Below are positions 14,230-25,861 of a stretch of 64,000 nt of DNA, piece by piece; positions within the stretch are counted from its first letter, which is position 1, and each line of letters starts with the position of its first letter. Made by a program: the position numbers and the translations under genes. Origin of the DNA: Liolophura sinensis (taxonomy: Eukaryota > Mollusca > Polyplacophora > Chitonida > Chitonidae); the NCBI RefSeq assembly GCF_032854445.1, contig NC_088307.1, forward strand, positions 13,778,017 to 13,842,016, in the 5' to 3' direction. The notes beneath the pieces are model-generated. The model did no database searches, was not told the DNA's origin, and saw only the letters and a program-made list of their open reading frames with translations.

Positions 14230-14463
14230 TATTTATTTATTTATTTGATTGGTGTTTCACTTATAGCATTATGGTGGCAGGAAACCGGGCAGAGCCTGGC
14301 AGAAAACCACCACCATTCACAGGTTGCTGAAGGACCTTCCAACTTACGGCTGGAGATACAGCCGGCCTGAGCTGGACTTGAACTCACAGCTACCGCATTG
14401 GTGAGAGGCTCCTGGGTCATTACGCTGCTCTAGCGTGCTAACCAACTAAGCCACGGAGGCCCC
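14230..14463 (-). repeat. SINE family 1, with head and internal deletion
   Basis: Tail TTTATTTATTTATTTGATTGG on the left, tRNA-like head CCACGGAGGCCC on the right. It lacks the segment between GTGTTT and TTATAGCATT that other copies carry. It occupies the same position relative to duplicated block A as the SINE at 17763 does to block B. Confidence 0.9.
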
Positions 14464-14466
14464 TCC

Positions 14467-15473
14467 CACTTTATATATTTGACAGAATATAGAATACTGT
14501 ATAATACCCGTTCTTAATTGTCTGAGTTAATACATGTCTAATTGCTTAACCACTCAAATAGGATCAGGCTATACACTGAGCATGAAAACAGCCATGATGG
14601 AACTCTTTTGTGTCGAGAAACTAGTGCTATATGCCTAAATGCTTGCACACTCGATGACAGAATACGAATGTTTTTTGCTCTCAACTCTTGTATAAAGAAC
14701 TGAACTTCGGCAAAGAGGCTATGCCGGAAATTTTTGGGGAACATCGATCAGCACAAATCAATTTCAAGGTTTGATATTATTTTAGAATAGCCAAAATAAT
14801 TTCATTTCAAAAAATATCAGTCTCATCTAAACGCGTGCTGACGTTTACATGAAATTTATACAGCTGTATGTCGCACTATATAACACTATAAATAGTACAG
14901 TAACGAGGCAGGTATATTTACCGAAAGGCGATAACTTGAGCTATTCTAATTAATAAAAATTTGATTTCGTTGTAGCAAATTGTTCAGAAACTATATGTTA
15001 GTTTACTCCACTCTACTTCACAAATGTAAGAGTTTCGGAAACGGGGGGAGGAGATGGGAGAGGGCAAAAAGGGGAACATATAATCCACTATTTGGATACG
15101 AACCCCCGCCCACCTTAGCCCCAACACACCCATCCACTTTGGAAGTGGTTTCGCTGTCCGTGAAATTTTTTAAATGACTATTTTATAATTCAAACTTTAA
15201 GTCATTTATAATCGTCGATCACCTCTTAAGGCCTTTGTACAATATGCTAGAATTAAAACAGATTTGAAGTATCGTAAGATTGCAAGCATAATTAGATTAA
15301 TTGATCAATGCACTTAAACATAAAACAAATCTGTTTTATGGCATTCATAAGCAACCCCAGTAAAATAATTTGACTTATTTCACAAGTTCAAACGAGACAT
15401 GCAAAATGATTTAGGCCTATCTAAACTAAGGCTTATTTTTTGTATATATTCATTTATGTATACACACAATGTT
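14467..15473. other. Intergenic, nothing recognised
   Basis: AT-rich sequence. The open frames at 14538-14744 and 14980-15177 have no recognisable motifs, splice context or repeat identity. Confidence 0.5.
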
Positions 15474-15475
15474 TA

Positions 15476-15740
15476 TATTTATTTATTATATTTGATACGT
15501 GCTTTACGCTGTACTGAAGAATATTTCACTAACACGAAGGCCGCCAACATTTTGACAGGAGGAAACCGGACAGAGCACGGGGAAGCCCACAACCATCCGC
15601 AGGTTGCTGGTAGACCTATCACGACCGGCAGGCGAGGAAGCCGGCGTCAGCTGGATTTGAACTAACATTGACCATATTGGCGAGAGGCTCCTGTGCCATT
15701 GCGCCGCGCTGGCGTGCTGACTACCTCGAACATGGAGGCT
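15476..15740 (-). repeat. SINE family 1, near full length
   Basis: Runs from a degenerate tail (ATTTATTATATTTGATACG) through the CGCCAACATTTTG core to CATGGAGGC at the head. Diverged, hence older than the copies at 19 kb. Confidence 0.88.
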
Positions 15741-16612
15741 TTTAAATATAGATATTATCCTTGAATAGAACACAAACATAGTTCTCCACCTTCAAACAAA
15801 ACTTTTCAAAACTTATCAAACACGATGTTTTGATAATCATCTATATGTATAGGAAGTGGACTATGTATACTGGCGTATTTCTGTCTTCCCATTCAAATCC
15901 TCATATACATTTATATCTGCATAAAATAATATATAAAAAATAAGAACGACGCCTTTTCAACTGCAGTCGGAATCATGTAGAACGTTGAGAAGACGTTTTT
16001 CTTTGTTATTTTATCTACTACCCCCACACTACTTATTACGTAGTCCTATTCCTGTATACGGATTCAGTCTAACCTGACACGCATTTGTTGGGAAAGACCT
16101 CTTAGAGTAGCCTCCCTTGAAAATAACCATGCGATGATGGACAGATTTCGATTTCCAGATTGTTATACAGGCCTATACGTAACAAATATACAATTTCACC
16201 GAATTAAGCATGCACGATGTAGAGTATATTTTAATATAAATATAGTCAGCGGAAAGCTGTGGCTAGGTTTCTTGTTGATGAGGTTATTTATTGACTTGTA
16301 TGTCGGCCTGTTGTATGTAGGCCTATTGTCCGTCGGCCTACTCTCTAAACACTACTGGGTACTAGTGGTACACAGTGTTGGACGCAAAAATGTACATCTA
16401 CCAAATTTTGGTTAGCGGTACACAAATTGTGTAATTCATGCGACACGTCCACAGTGCCTTATGTACATATGTGAGTACCGCTGATACACATGTCACTGTG
16501 GATGTGCAAATTTGTACACAATCGTTTTTAGAGAGTATTTTGTACGTAAGCCTATATTGTATGTAGCCCTATTGTATGTAGACCTATATATTGTATGTAA
16601 GCCTATATTGTA
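15741..16612. other. Intergenic with short TGTATGTAG-type repeats
   Basis: No gene recognised. Between 16309 and 16612 a degenerate 14-base motif (CCTATTGTATGTAG and variants) recurs about eight times. Confidence 0.5.
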
Positions 16613-17762
16613 TATCATATAGACGCCATAAATTACAGCTGAGCAAGCCCGTATTTGAACTTTAACACTTATTTCTTCCCATTAAGGACACGCCGTGTAT
16701 TCCGCCGAGCAAGTCTTTTGTACGCCGGACTTGTGAAAGTTCGTCGATAAACTGCCAAAGGCCAAGTTAATGTACAATGTCCGCATAAGTAACTCTCATA
16801 TATTTACATATACATCTGATCATTCACTAATTATGGATATTAGAAAGTGGGGAATATCCAGAACCTAGAAATGTCTAGACACCACTTGCCGTTCAGAGTG
16901 TCGCAGTTGGCACCACTTGCCGTTCGGACGGCCGCAGTTGGCACCACTTACTGTTCGGACTATCGCAGTTGGCACCACTAGCCGCCTGGACTGTCGCAGT
17001 TGCCATCACATGCCGTTCGGACGGTCGCAGTTGGCACCATTAGCCGTTCGGATTGTCGCAGTTGGCACTACTTGCCGTTCGCACTGTCGCAGTTGGCACC
17101 ACTAGCCGTTCGGACGGTCGCAGTTGCCATCACTTGCCGTTCGGACTATCGCAGTTGGCACCACTTGCCGTTCGGACGATCGCAGTTGGCACCACTTGCC
17201 GTTCGGACTATCGCAGTTGGCACCACTAGCCGTCTGGACTGTCGCAGTTGCCATCACTAGCCGTTCGGACTTCGCAGTTGGCCCCACTTGCCGTTCGGAC
17301 TATCGCAGTTGCCACCACTTGCCGTCCGGACTGTCGCAGTTGGCCCAACTGGCCCCTCGGACTGTCTCAGCTGGCACCACTTGCCGTTCGGACTGTCGCA
17401 GTTGCCATCACTTGCCGTCTATGCTGTCACAAGCATATAAATAATTTTAAAAAATAATAAAAATAAATAAACGCGTGTAAATATAAAATAAACCGAAGGA
17501 TTTAGATGTCAGGCACACAGTTGGGGATGGCTTGTAACAGGATAATGGCTATTTGCATTCATGTATGGTATTTAAAGAAAGACATGATGATTAACATTGC
17601 AAATATTCCAATTTTATCGCAACATTTCTGACTGAATATAAACGAAAATAATTCATTCGTCTAGCTAATCTATAATCTATAATTGTGGGTACATGGTTGA
17701 ATGAATAAAGCATTCGGCAAAAATTCACAGTTTTCATTGGACAATAAAACGGTCCCTCTCTA
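16613..17762. repeat. Duplicated block, copy B, with expanded minisatellite
   Basis: Matches 12902-14225 on both sides of the minisatellite, with about 600 bases of copy A missing and the minisatellite extended from about 4 to about 18 units. Confidence 0.88.
16880..17430. repeat. 31-bp minisatellite, about 18 copies
   Basis: Units alternate between GTTGGCACCACTTGCC and GTTGCCATCACTTGCC, and between TTCGGACTATCGCAG and TTCGGACGGTCGCAG types. Because the period is not a multiple of three, several spurious frames run through it in both directions. Confidence 0.93.
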
Positions 17763-17859
17763 TATTTATTTATTTATTTCATTGGTGTTTTACGCCATAA
17801 TTAAGAATATTTCACTTATACGACGGCGGTCAGCATTATGGTGGGAGGAAACCGGGCAG
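17763..17859 (-). repeat. SINE family 1, truncated
   Basis: Tail, GTGTTTTACGCC and GCATTATGGTGGGAGG core are present; sequence departs from the family after GAAACCGGGCAG. It was probably part of the duplicated block before the duplication. Confidence 0.85.
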
Positions 17860-18149
17860 TTAATGACCGGTTACTGGATGGCATAGGGCAATGGCATCTT
17901 TGACAGTAATACATTTTCGGATTATTTATTTATTAGATTGTCGGTTAGGCCAACTTGACGAACTTTTCCTTATGCAGCGTACACATACAGCATATGCAAA
18001 CCATATATATTGGTGCATGCACGACAGACAAATGCGTATAGTCCTCAGAGAACGACTTTTTGCATGGACCTAGGAATACACAAACGCTTTGCCCAAGGTC
18101 AGGATTGAACCCGTGCCTAGTGTGTCCTAGCCAGTGAAACATTTCAAAA

Positions 18150-18484
18150 GTAAGTGAGTGAGTGAGTGCTTGGGGTTTAACGTCGTACTCAACAATTTTT
18201 CAGTCATATGACGACGAAGGAATCATTAGGGTGCATGTACGTGTAATGTGCCTCCTTGTTGCAGGACGGATTTCCACTGCTCTTTTATTTAGTGCTGCTT
18301 CACTGAGACGACTTACCGAAGGCAAGTAAGCCGGCCCGCCCGAGCCATTATACTGATACGGGTCAACCAGTCGTTGCACTATCCCCTTCATGCTGAACGC
18401 CAAGCGAGGAAGTTACAACTTCCTCTTTTAAAGTCTTAGGTGTGACTCGATCAAGGATTGATCCTGGATCTACCGGTCCCGACA
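18150..18484 (-). repeat. SINE family 2 (a second tRNA-derived family)
   Basis: Starts with a GAGTGAGTGAGTG run and GGGGTTTAACGTCGTACTC, continues through GCCTCCTTGTTGCAGGAC and GATACGGGTCAACCAGTCG, and ends in a decayed head. The same order is seen at 48397-48744. Confidence 0.85.
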
Positions 18485-18639
18485 TTTCAAAAGTAGGACA
18501 AGCAGTCAAAGTTTAATGTGTTAAATTTAACAGATAGGGATCTCTCCATACTACGATTCCTCACAAAGATTTAACAGGCTGAATTTCGTTATTAATTATA
18601 TCTGCGTTCACTAAGGCAAGTGAATGTAACATTAAAATC

Positions 18640-18890
18640 ATCGATGGTGCGTGTTTTACGAATACATATTTCATTTATTCGACGTCGGCCAGCACTAGGG
18701 TGAAAAGAAACTGTGCAGAGCGTGGGAGAAATCCACGACCGTCCGCAGGTTGACCTTCCCACGGACAAGCAAGCATGAGCTTGACGTGGGGCCGGCATGA
18801 GCTGGTCTTGAACTCACGGTGACTATATCATTGTGAGGCTCCTGAGTCATTGTGACGCGCTCGCGCGCTATCAACTGGGCCACGGAGGCC
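18640..18890 (-). repeat. SINE family 1, diverged
   Basis: GTGTTTTACG, GACGTCGGCCAGCAC and CCACGGAGGCC are in order. The tail T-rich repeats are lost. Confidence 0.85.
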
Positions 18891-19068
18891 ACAGAGACCT
18901 TCTTTAGTGAAATTCGGTGATATATGGAAGCCGTTTAAGGCCATCAATCATATCATCATACCTTCGTTCCATCGCCCGGCGAGTGCAAGATGATGCGAAG
19001 TAATGGTGCGAAGGAACCAAGTGATAACATGATCATACAAAGCGATGACACGATGATACGAAGCAATG

Positions 19069-19343
19069 TTTATTTATTTATTTTATTTATTTGATTGGTG
19101 TTTTACGCCGTACTCAAGAATATTTCACTTATACGACGGCGGCCAGCATTATGGTGGGTGGAAACCGGGCACAGCCCGGGGGAAACCCACGACCATCCGC
19201 AGGTTGCTGGCAGACCTTCCCATTTACGGCCTGAGAGGAAGCCAGCATGAGCTGGACTTGAACTCACAGCGACCGCATTGGTGAGAGGCTCCTGGGACAT
19301 TACGCTGCGCTAGCGCGCTAACCGACTGAGCCACGGAGGCCCC
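19069..19343 (-). repeat. SINE family 1, full-length reference copy
   Basis: The best-preserved copy. Read on the minus strand it opens with GGGGCCTCCGTGGCTCAGTC, whose GTGGCTCAGTCGG resembles an A box; GAGTTCAAGTCC downstream resembles a B box. The middle (GGTCGTGGGTTTCCCCCGG to ATTCTTGAGTACGGCG) is almost unchanged between copies, and the tail is AATCAAATAAATAAA. This is the standard tRNA-SINE layout with a strongly conserved central domain. Polymerase III transcription and LINE-dependent movement are inferred from the class. Confidence 0.93.
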
Positions 19344-19632
19344 GATACAAAGCAATGACAGGATGGCACGATGTTACGATGATGGCCTTATCCGGTTTCC
19401 ACAGTGATACAATTTACAGACAGTTCATATAGGTTGTACACCACTATATTGGCAGACCCCTCTTGTTCCCTATATCTGCATTTGACTATATGTGTATGAA
19501 GAATGACTAAAATATAAAGAAATTACTAATATTATATATATGTAAAAATTACGTTTACCAGGCTGTATATATTGATGACCTACTGATATTAAACAACCCC
19601 CATAATGCCGAGGCGGTGATATAAATCTTTTT

Positions 19633-19883
19633 TCTTTGATTGGTGTTTTACGCCGTACTCAAGAATATTTCACTTATACGACGGCGGCCAGCATTATGGT
19701 GGGTGGAAACCGGGCAGAGCCCGGGGGAAACCCACGACCATCCGCAGGTTGCTGGCAGACCTTCCCACTTACGGCCGGAGAAGAAGCCAGCATGAGCTGG
19801 ACTTGAACTCACAGCGACCGCATTATTGAGAGGCTCCTGGGTCATTACGCTAGTGCGCTAACCGACTAAGCTACGGAGGCCCC
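19633..19883 (-). repeat. SINE family 1, full length
   Basis: Over 90 percent alike by eye to the copy at 19069-19343, only about 290 bases away in the same orientation, and differing mainly by a short loss near the A box. Confidence 0.92.
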
Positions 19884-20025
19884 CGATATAAATCTTTTCG
19901 CCTTTACCTGCTTTAAAGCAGACAACAGTTAGACCTGATGGTGCACCTTATATTAGAACCTACATACCTGTCCAGGGATGACCAGTGTATATTATATCAA
20001 GCTGCACCATAATGCTAGCCACAGG

Positions 20026-20086
20026 TGTATAAGTGAAATATTTCTGAACACGGAGTAAAACACCGATCAAATAATTAAATAAATAA
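20026..20086 (+). repeat. SINE family 1, 3'-tail fragment
   Basis: Only TATAAGTGAAATATTTC through AAATAAATAAA remains. Confidence 0.75.
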
Positions 20087-20200
20087 ACGGGGCCATATCA
20101 GTTTTGAAACTGACCTTGTAACTCACCTTGTAACATGTGCTTTAAACAGATCCTGTGTATATGAAATGTGACGATCTTAGTCTACGTCACAAGTCATTAA

Positions 20201-20204
<4 letters not shown>

Positions 20205-20269
<65 letters not shown>
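20205..20269. repeat. (AT)n microsatellite, 65 bp
   Basis: Uninterrupted AT dinucleotides, followed by a short GTGTGTGTG run. Confidence 0.97.
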
Positions 20270-20272
<3 letters not shown>

Positions 20273-20394
20273 TGTGTGTGTCCAGTAAACTCCATCAAAA
20301 GCCTTGACTTTAAAACACCCTCGTTGGCAAATCCGGACAGATAGGTCCATACAGCGTTCCAGGCACGAACGATATGTTCATATAGTTGTATCTC

Positions 20395-20545
20395 TGTAAG
20401 TGAGAAGGTCTACCAGCAACCTGCGGATGGTCATGGGTTTCCCCCAAGGCTCTGCTCGGTGTCTTCCCACCACAGAATGCTGGCCGCCGCCGTATAAGTG
20501 AAATATTCTTGAGTACGGCGTAAAACACCAATCAAATAGATAAAT
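20395..20545 (+). repeat. SINE family 1, 5'-truncated
   Basis: Begins in the body at TAAGTGAGAAGGTCTACC and reaches the tail CACCAATCAAATAGATAAA. Confidence 0.88.
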
Positions 20546-20883
20546 GTTCTTGTATCAAATTCATGCAAGTAAAGCGAGACTGCTTGAAGTTGTACATAGT
20601 ACATGCACGCCTGCAGGAGTTTTACATCAACATGATTCTTTGGTGAATTGTTCCAATAAAAGCGCAGTTGAGATATCTGGTAATTAGTGACGGACTGCGA
20701 CTCCGACTTGAACTTTGAAATGGATGCCATGCCTGTGTAGAACATCGACATTTTTTTTTCTGAAAACTGTTCACAACTTCTAACTTACATGTCACCAGCT
20801 TTCATTCACTATTTGTAGTGAATTGCGGTTATAGACCTAGAATGTCCCTTTATGGATTACGGGTGGCATACGAATGTCGGACT

Positions 20884-21048
20884 TTATTTATTTATTTATT
20901 TGATAGGTGTTTTACGCCGTTCTGGAGAATATTTCACGGCCGAAGAGGAAGCTAGCATGAGTTGGACTTGAACTCACAGCGACCGCATAGGTAAGAGGCT
21001 CCTGGGTCATTGCTAGAGTTCTATATAACCAACCACCTCGGCCACGGT
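20884..21048 (-). repeat. SINE family 1, internally deleted
   Basis: Tail and AGAATATTTCAC are joined directly to CGGCCGAAGAGGAAGC, removing the conserved central domain; the head ends at GGCCACGG. Confidence 0.85.
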
Positions 21049-21984
21049 ATGTGATGCTATACAATTCCACATTTCTTTACCACACTATGCCATATCTGAT
21101 CTAAACATGAGAAAGCTGTTCACACCAGGACCTGCCTGGCTTGTTAATATTATCAAAGTTAATTACAAACAAGTTCCGACATGATCCCCATATTGGAACA
21201 GTCCGGCCATTGTCTCCGTACATGTGTATAAATAGTGTAGGTATACTTTGTAAGTTAAAAGAGGTTTGTGCTCTTTGTGAGGCATGTAACATATTTATGT
21301 GTAGGTGGGCATGCGATCACTGCGTGCGTATGTATGGACAATCCCTCAAAGTGTGGAATCATAACATGCCTTGTAATTATCACAGATTAAGAAGGGATTA
21401 TAGCTTTGTGTTTGTAGCAGGAAAAGTGTTGGGTTATATTAGACGCATTGTATTTGGTAAGTATAACTGGCTCATGGTATGTTGTACATGAGAACCACGT
21501 ATACATACAACACCATGTGCTTCAATTTAGCTAAGTGCGCACAGCGCACGCATGCGTTCGTTCTTCATACCTATAAAAGAACACGACTGTATATAGTCCT
21601 GTATTGTCGATTTACGACTTTAGGTGTATTTGACAACCGAAGTGTGAAGCCAAAGCCTTGTTATTTCGTCTGGTGCACATAAGCCTATATAAATGTATAC
21701 ACTACACCTGAATCTTATAAGGTGAGGGTCGACCTGACCACGTGGACAGGCACTTTAATTAACTAGCCTATATATGGGCCAGCATAAACAACACATGCCG
21801 ACGTCAGCAGGAAATTTCCAGGTTCATGTAACTTGATATCGAAAACTGTCTGCATAATGATGGATGGAATTTTAATCAATTTCGTACCCGGACATCACAA
21901 GGTCTCCATTTTTTCTACAACACGAGCACTGAGTCTATATCTAAACCGTGTACCTAAATAACCACACCATTACGTCTGACCCTG
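21049..21984. other. Intergenic, no gene recognised
   Basis: A 116-codon plus-strand frame (21141-21491) has several cysteines but no recognisable domain or splice support, so I do not call it a gene. Confidence 0.45.
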
Positions 21985-22695
21985 CAGGTAAGAAGCAGGG
22001 TATGGTACGTCTGGTCCGCCAGGTAAGAAACAGGTATGGTACGTCTAGCCCGGCAGCTACAAAGCAGGTATGGTACATCTAGCTCGGCAGGAAAGAAGCA
22101 GGTACTGTACGTCTGGCCCGGCATGTAAGAAGCGGGTATGGTACGTCTGGCCCGGTAGGTAAGAAACAGTATGGTACGTCTAACCCGACAGGTAAAAAGC
22201 AGGTATTGTACGTCTGGCCCGGTAGGTAAGGGGAAGATAAGGTACGTCTAGCCCGGCAAGTAAAAAGCAGGTATGGTACATCTAGCTCGGCAGGTAAAAA
22301 GCAAGTATTGTACGTCTGGCCCGGCAGGTAAGAAGCAGGTATGGTACGTCTACTCCACCAGGTAAGAAACAGGTATTGTACGTCTGGGCCGGCAGGTAAA
22401 AAGCAGGTATGGTACGTCTAGCACGGCAGGTAAGAAGCAGGTATGGTACGTCTGGCCCGGTAGGTAAGGAGAAGATATGGTACGTCTAGCCCGGAAGGTA
22501 AAAAGCAGGTATGGTACATTTAGCTCACCAGGTAAGAAGCAGGTATGGTACGTCTGGCCTGGCAGGTAAGAAGCAGCTATTGTACGTCTGGCCCGCCAGG
22601 TAAGAAGCAGGTATGGTACTGGCCCGTCAGGTAAAAAGCAGGTATGGTACGTCTAGCAAGGCAGGTAAGAATCAGGTGTGGTACGTCTAGCCCTG
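21985..22695. repeat. 34-bp minisatellite, about 21 copies
   Basis: Units of GTAAGAAGCAGGTATGGTAC followed by GTCTGGCCCGGCAG. Changes such as TGGCCC/TAGCCC and ATGG/ATTG are mixed along the array. Confidence 0.95.
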
Positions 22696-22865
22696 AGGCA
22701 GTTGTTATATCAAGTAAGTAATATAAGTAAGTAACTATAAGTAATTGCATGCTCTTGTATGCGCAATGAGTGTATATTATCACTGGTCCATATTTCAACT
22801 CTCTGCAAACTCTCATTGTCAATAGTCGTCCCTACTTGTTAATGATCACATGTCGTGCCTTTAGA

Positions 22866-23091
22866 ATGTATTGATGCTAGAATGTATTCTGCTAAATATT
22901 TCAACAGATTATTCTGTTAAATACAACTTACACACATAATATGTTAATTCAACAGAAGGTTTCTTTCTGTTCGACTGACAGGATATTATGTTGAATATGA
23001 CACAGTATTATGTTATAATAACAGAATACATTCTAGCATCGCTCAGACAACAGTCTATCTGTTAAAATTAACAGATTATTCTTTGAGTGTA
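22866..23091. mobile_element. MITE-like element, copy 1
   Basis: The right end reads ACAGATTATTCTTTGAGTGTA. Inner parts are inverted copies of each other (GCTAGAATGTATTCTG left, AGAATACATTCTAGC right). No coding sequence. Related copies lie at 24843, 27976 and 31096. Confidence 0.75.
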
Positions 23092-23410
23092 GCGTAAGAT
23101 GACAAAGAGACGTTAAGTGTCTTGTGTAATACTATAACCTCACATGTGTGTAATATTAAAGGTAATAAAGGTTGGTGTTTTACTTTTTTTTTCAGTGCTA
23201 AAAGATCTATAAATTGTGCACAATCCATATCGCATTGTCATGCGGGCGTTTTGCCAAAATGCTTTTGTTATATTTGTATATTACACTCAGCTGCGTAAAT
23301 GTCTGAAACACACATATGCGGGTACTATCTAGAGAGTAGCCTATAAATAAACCAGACGAAATTTCAACTTCATTCTGAACGACGCGTTTTTATTGCCTGT
23401 AGTATATGTT

Positions 23411-23530
23411 TTAAGATACCAATAATGACTTTTCTTTGTATATTTTTCCAGAATTGACAGTGTTTTGTAGACCGATACCAATAATGACTTTTCTGTATAT
23501 ATTTTTCCAGGATTGACAGTGTTTTGTAGC
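23411..23530. repeat. ~60-bp direct duplication
   Basis: Two tandem copies of GATACCAATAATGACTTTTC through TTGACAGTGTTTTGTAG. Confidence 0.9.
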
Positions 23531-23827
23531 CCGAAGGAAGCCAGCTTGGATACTTTCCATCAGAAAACAGGGCAGGTTGAATAAAAATGGCGATCCCTCA
23601 TTGTGACCAAGTTGTTTGCCTTGGAATATAGCGATGCGATCGGGATATTGCCAGAAAATCCAAGGAGCACATTGGACAACAGAGGTCACGCATACATATA
23701 TATGACACCCAGGGTGAACCGCTCCAGGATTTAGATAAAAACAGCACCGGTATTTGTTTTGGGACACTGTTTTTGACAGATAATCTTCGTGCACCCGTCA
23801 CGCACGACATTTTGGCACAGCTCTTGT

Positions 23828-23970
23828 GATAAGTGTGGCATTATTACCGGTATTTGCTCTCCAATAGTTTCTCCAGATGCCAGGAGGGTTGGGCACTGTG
23901 ATAAGCGTGGCATTATTACCAGTGTTTGTTCACCAATAGTTTGTCTAGATGCCAGGGGGATTGGACACTC
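23828..23970. repeat. ~70-bp direct duplication upstream of the ASB-type gene
   Basis: GTGATAAGTGTGGCATTATT through GATGCCAGGAGG is repeated once with scattered changes. It lies 230-370 bases before the ATG of the gene at 24199 and could be in its promoter or leader. Confidence 0.85.
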
Positions 23971-24198
23971 CATATAACATTCAAGCCACAGTAAGCCTAC
24001 TAGATTTGGAGGTGTATAAAATATTATCCAGATCTTGAAGCTTGGATTTTCCGGATGAGCTGAAGGAAAGAGGGTTTTAATTGTTCCAACATTTATGGGC
24101 TCATACTGGCAGCGTTTTGAATTTCATCCAAAAGAGACAAATAAATATATTATAAAGAAATTTTAAGTTACATTTAAAACATGTAACCTACACTCACC

Positions 24199-24696
24199 AT
24201 GGCAAATGGAGCTTCCCATCAGATGGCAGTCCAAATCTCGACTGGTGGCTATGACAACGCGGGCTTAGAGGATTTTTCTGAGGGGATCACGACAAGATGG
24301 GTTAAGCAATATCCTGAGAGAGAGTTACGCAGTTTTGAACTGGCCCTAAAACGCTACCTTGAGGAAGGAAACACAAATTCTTTTCTAAGAACTTTACAAT
24401 GTCTGAGCGGCTCATTTCTGTCGATCCGACATTCACCAGCAAGACAAACCATCGGGAGGTACATTCTTGGCCGGGCCGTGGAACGCAATGACATAGAACT
24501 CGTGACGCAGTTGATACGCCATGGTGCTGACGTCACCGAATTCCACAGAGGCCAAAGTGTGCTCCATCTGGCGGTTAGTTTAGGAAACCTCCCAATGGTG
24601 AAGCGACTGGTGGACACAGGAGCTGGTTTGTATCAGCTGGACAGAAGAGGCAATTCCATAATATTTACAGCCTTGGATTCACCTAGTCCCAACAAG
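24199..24696 (+). CDS. ASB-type ankyrin/SOCS-box protein, exon 1 (residues 1-166)
   Basis: The ATG at 24199 sits in a strong context (CACCATGG). The exon holds 166 whole codons and ends AACAAG|GTTTGT, phase 0. It encodes a non-ankyrin N-terminal region (about 1-84), then ankyrin repeats at about 85-117, 118-150 and the start of a third that continues in exon 2. Signature turns are visible: VLHLAVSLGN and LIRHGADV. ASB proteins act as substrate receptors of Elongin B/C-Cullin5 ubiquitin ligases; the substrate here is unknown. A frame continues past the donor to 24726, but the splice is supported by the seamless ankyrin repeat across the junction. Confidence 0.88.
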
Positions 24697-24842
24697 GTTT
24701 GTTTATTTTACTCATGTAATATTTAACAATGTAACTTTTTATTTATTTGAATTCAAAACAACATATAATAGACTGATCTTTAAAGCTGTGTAGTATAATT
24801 GAGAATTTTAAACTATTTAAACGTTTGGGTTTCTCCGTACAT

Positions 24843-25095
24843 GGAAAAAAATTAGTCCGCTAAATTTAACAAGTCTGTTGTCTGATTGATGGTAAAATGT
24901 ATCCTGTTATTATAACATATTACTTTGTCTTATTCAACATAATATCCTGCTAGTCCTGATAGAATGGCTATGTTGAATTGATAGAATATGTGTGTTACGT
25001 TTAACAGAATATCTGCAGTAATAACAGAATGCATTCTACCATCACTAAGATGACAGACTTTCCGTTAAATTCAACAGATTAATTTTTAGAGTGTA
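24843..25095. mobile_element. MITE-like element, copy 2, inside the ASB intron
   Basis: The two ends are inverted copies over about 65 bases (for example AAATTTAACAAGTCTG left against CCGTTAAATTCAACAG right). It shares the GAGTGTA right terminus with copies 1 and 4 and has no coding capacity. Confidence 0.8.
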
Positions 25096-25365
25096 GAAGA
25101 AACTGGAGGTAGCCTCTGCCTTCAGAAGGTACCTAGCAAACCTCAAGAAGCAAAACCCATAAGTTACTAATTCACTCTTCAAATACCGTCTATGCTTTCA
25201 TATACTGATACCTTATCCTTAATATCCTACTGAAATAACTACATGTATATCTTGTCAAATGATGTCACACCTAAACTTGTTACTCCGCTGATCAACTATG
25301 TATATATGTATATAAGGAACAAGGTGAACAGTATACATGGAATAAGCCTTGCATGGCTCAAAGGT

Positions 25366-25501
25366 ATTTATTTATTTATTTATTTGATTGATGTTTTACG
25401 CCGTACTCAAGAATATTTCACTTATACGACGGCGGCCAGCATTATGGTGGGTGGAAACCGCGCACAGCCCGGGGGAAACCCACGACCATCCGCAGGTTGC
25501 A
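25366..25501 (-). repeat. SINE family 1, truncated, in the ASB intron
   Basis: Tail and conserved centre are intact up to CATCCGCAGGTTGC; the head half is absent. Confidence 0.9.
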
Positions 25502-25861
25502 CACCTTTAAGAACATGATAATGGCGGATAGTCGATGTAAAGGATCTTTGCAGTTTTAGGGTGTTTTGAAGAATTTTAATTCAGTACACAGTATTCAAGT
25601 TCTTCGAAGTACCTCAGTAATTACGGTTTTCATTCTTTATGATCTTCGACGATATTTTATACAATCTTCAGAATCTTTGAAAAGCGCTCATCAACGCTTG
25701 ATGTATTCTTGCTTTTTTCTGTGGCACGTGTAATTATGAATTTTGGCCATAGTCATGATTACAGATAAAGTTGCCTTTGAAAGTTATACGAAAAGAACAT
25801 ATGTCAAGATGCGTTGGTGGTGATTGTTTTGTTGAAAGGGTTTATTATTTTTATCTTTCAG

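Larger units (their letters stand above)
24697..25861 (+). other. Intron of the ASB-type gene
   Basis: GTTTGT donor and a TTTTTATCTTTCAG acceptor with a good pyrimidine tract. It contains a MITE-like element and a truncated SINE. Confidence 0.88.

Noticed and set aside
16917-17457. Several overlapping open frames with CRS-like repeats
   Set aside because: Frames through the 31-bp minisatellite, open on both strands; no independent coding evidence.
19103-19300. Protein-coding frame with a conserved peptide ([20 protein letters not shown] type) recurring at several places
   Set aside because: Recurs because the SINE is repeated (also 19648, 18695); copies are interrupted differently and it lies on the sense strand of a non-coding element.
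21141-21491. 116-codon plus-strand ORF as a gene
   Set aside because: No domain, no good start context, no splice partner; the cysteine pattern is not one I recognise.
21985-22695. CRISPR-like array of evenly spaced repeats
   Set aside because: The whole 34-bp unit is repeated with no unique spacers, and the genome is eukaryotic; it is a minisatellite.
24697-24726. Read-through of ASB exon 1 to the stop at 24726 as the true C-terminus
   Set aside because: It would cut an ankyrin repeat in half; splicing to 25862 restores the repeat in phase.
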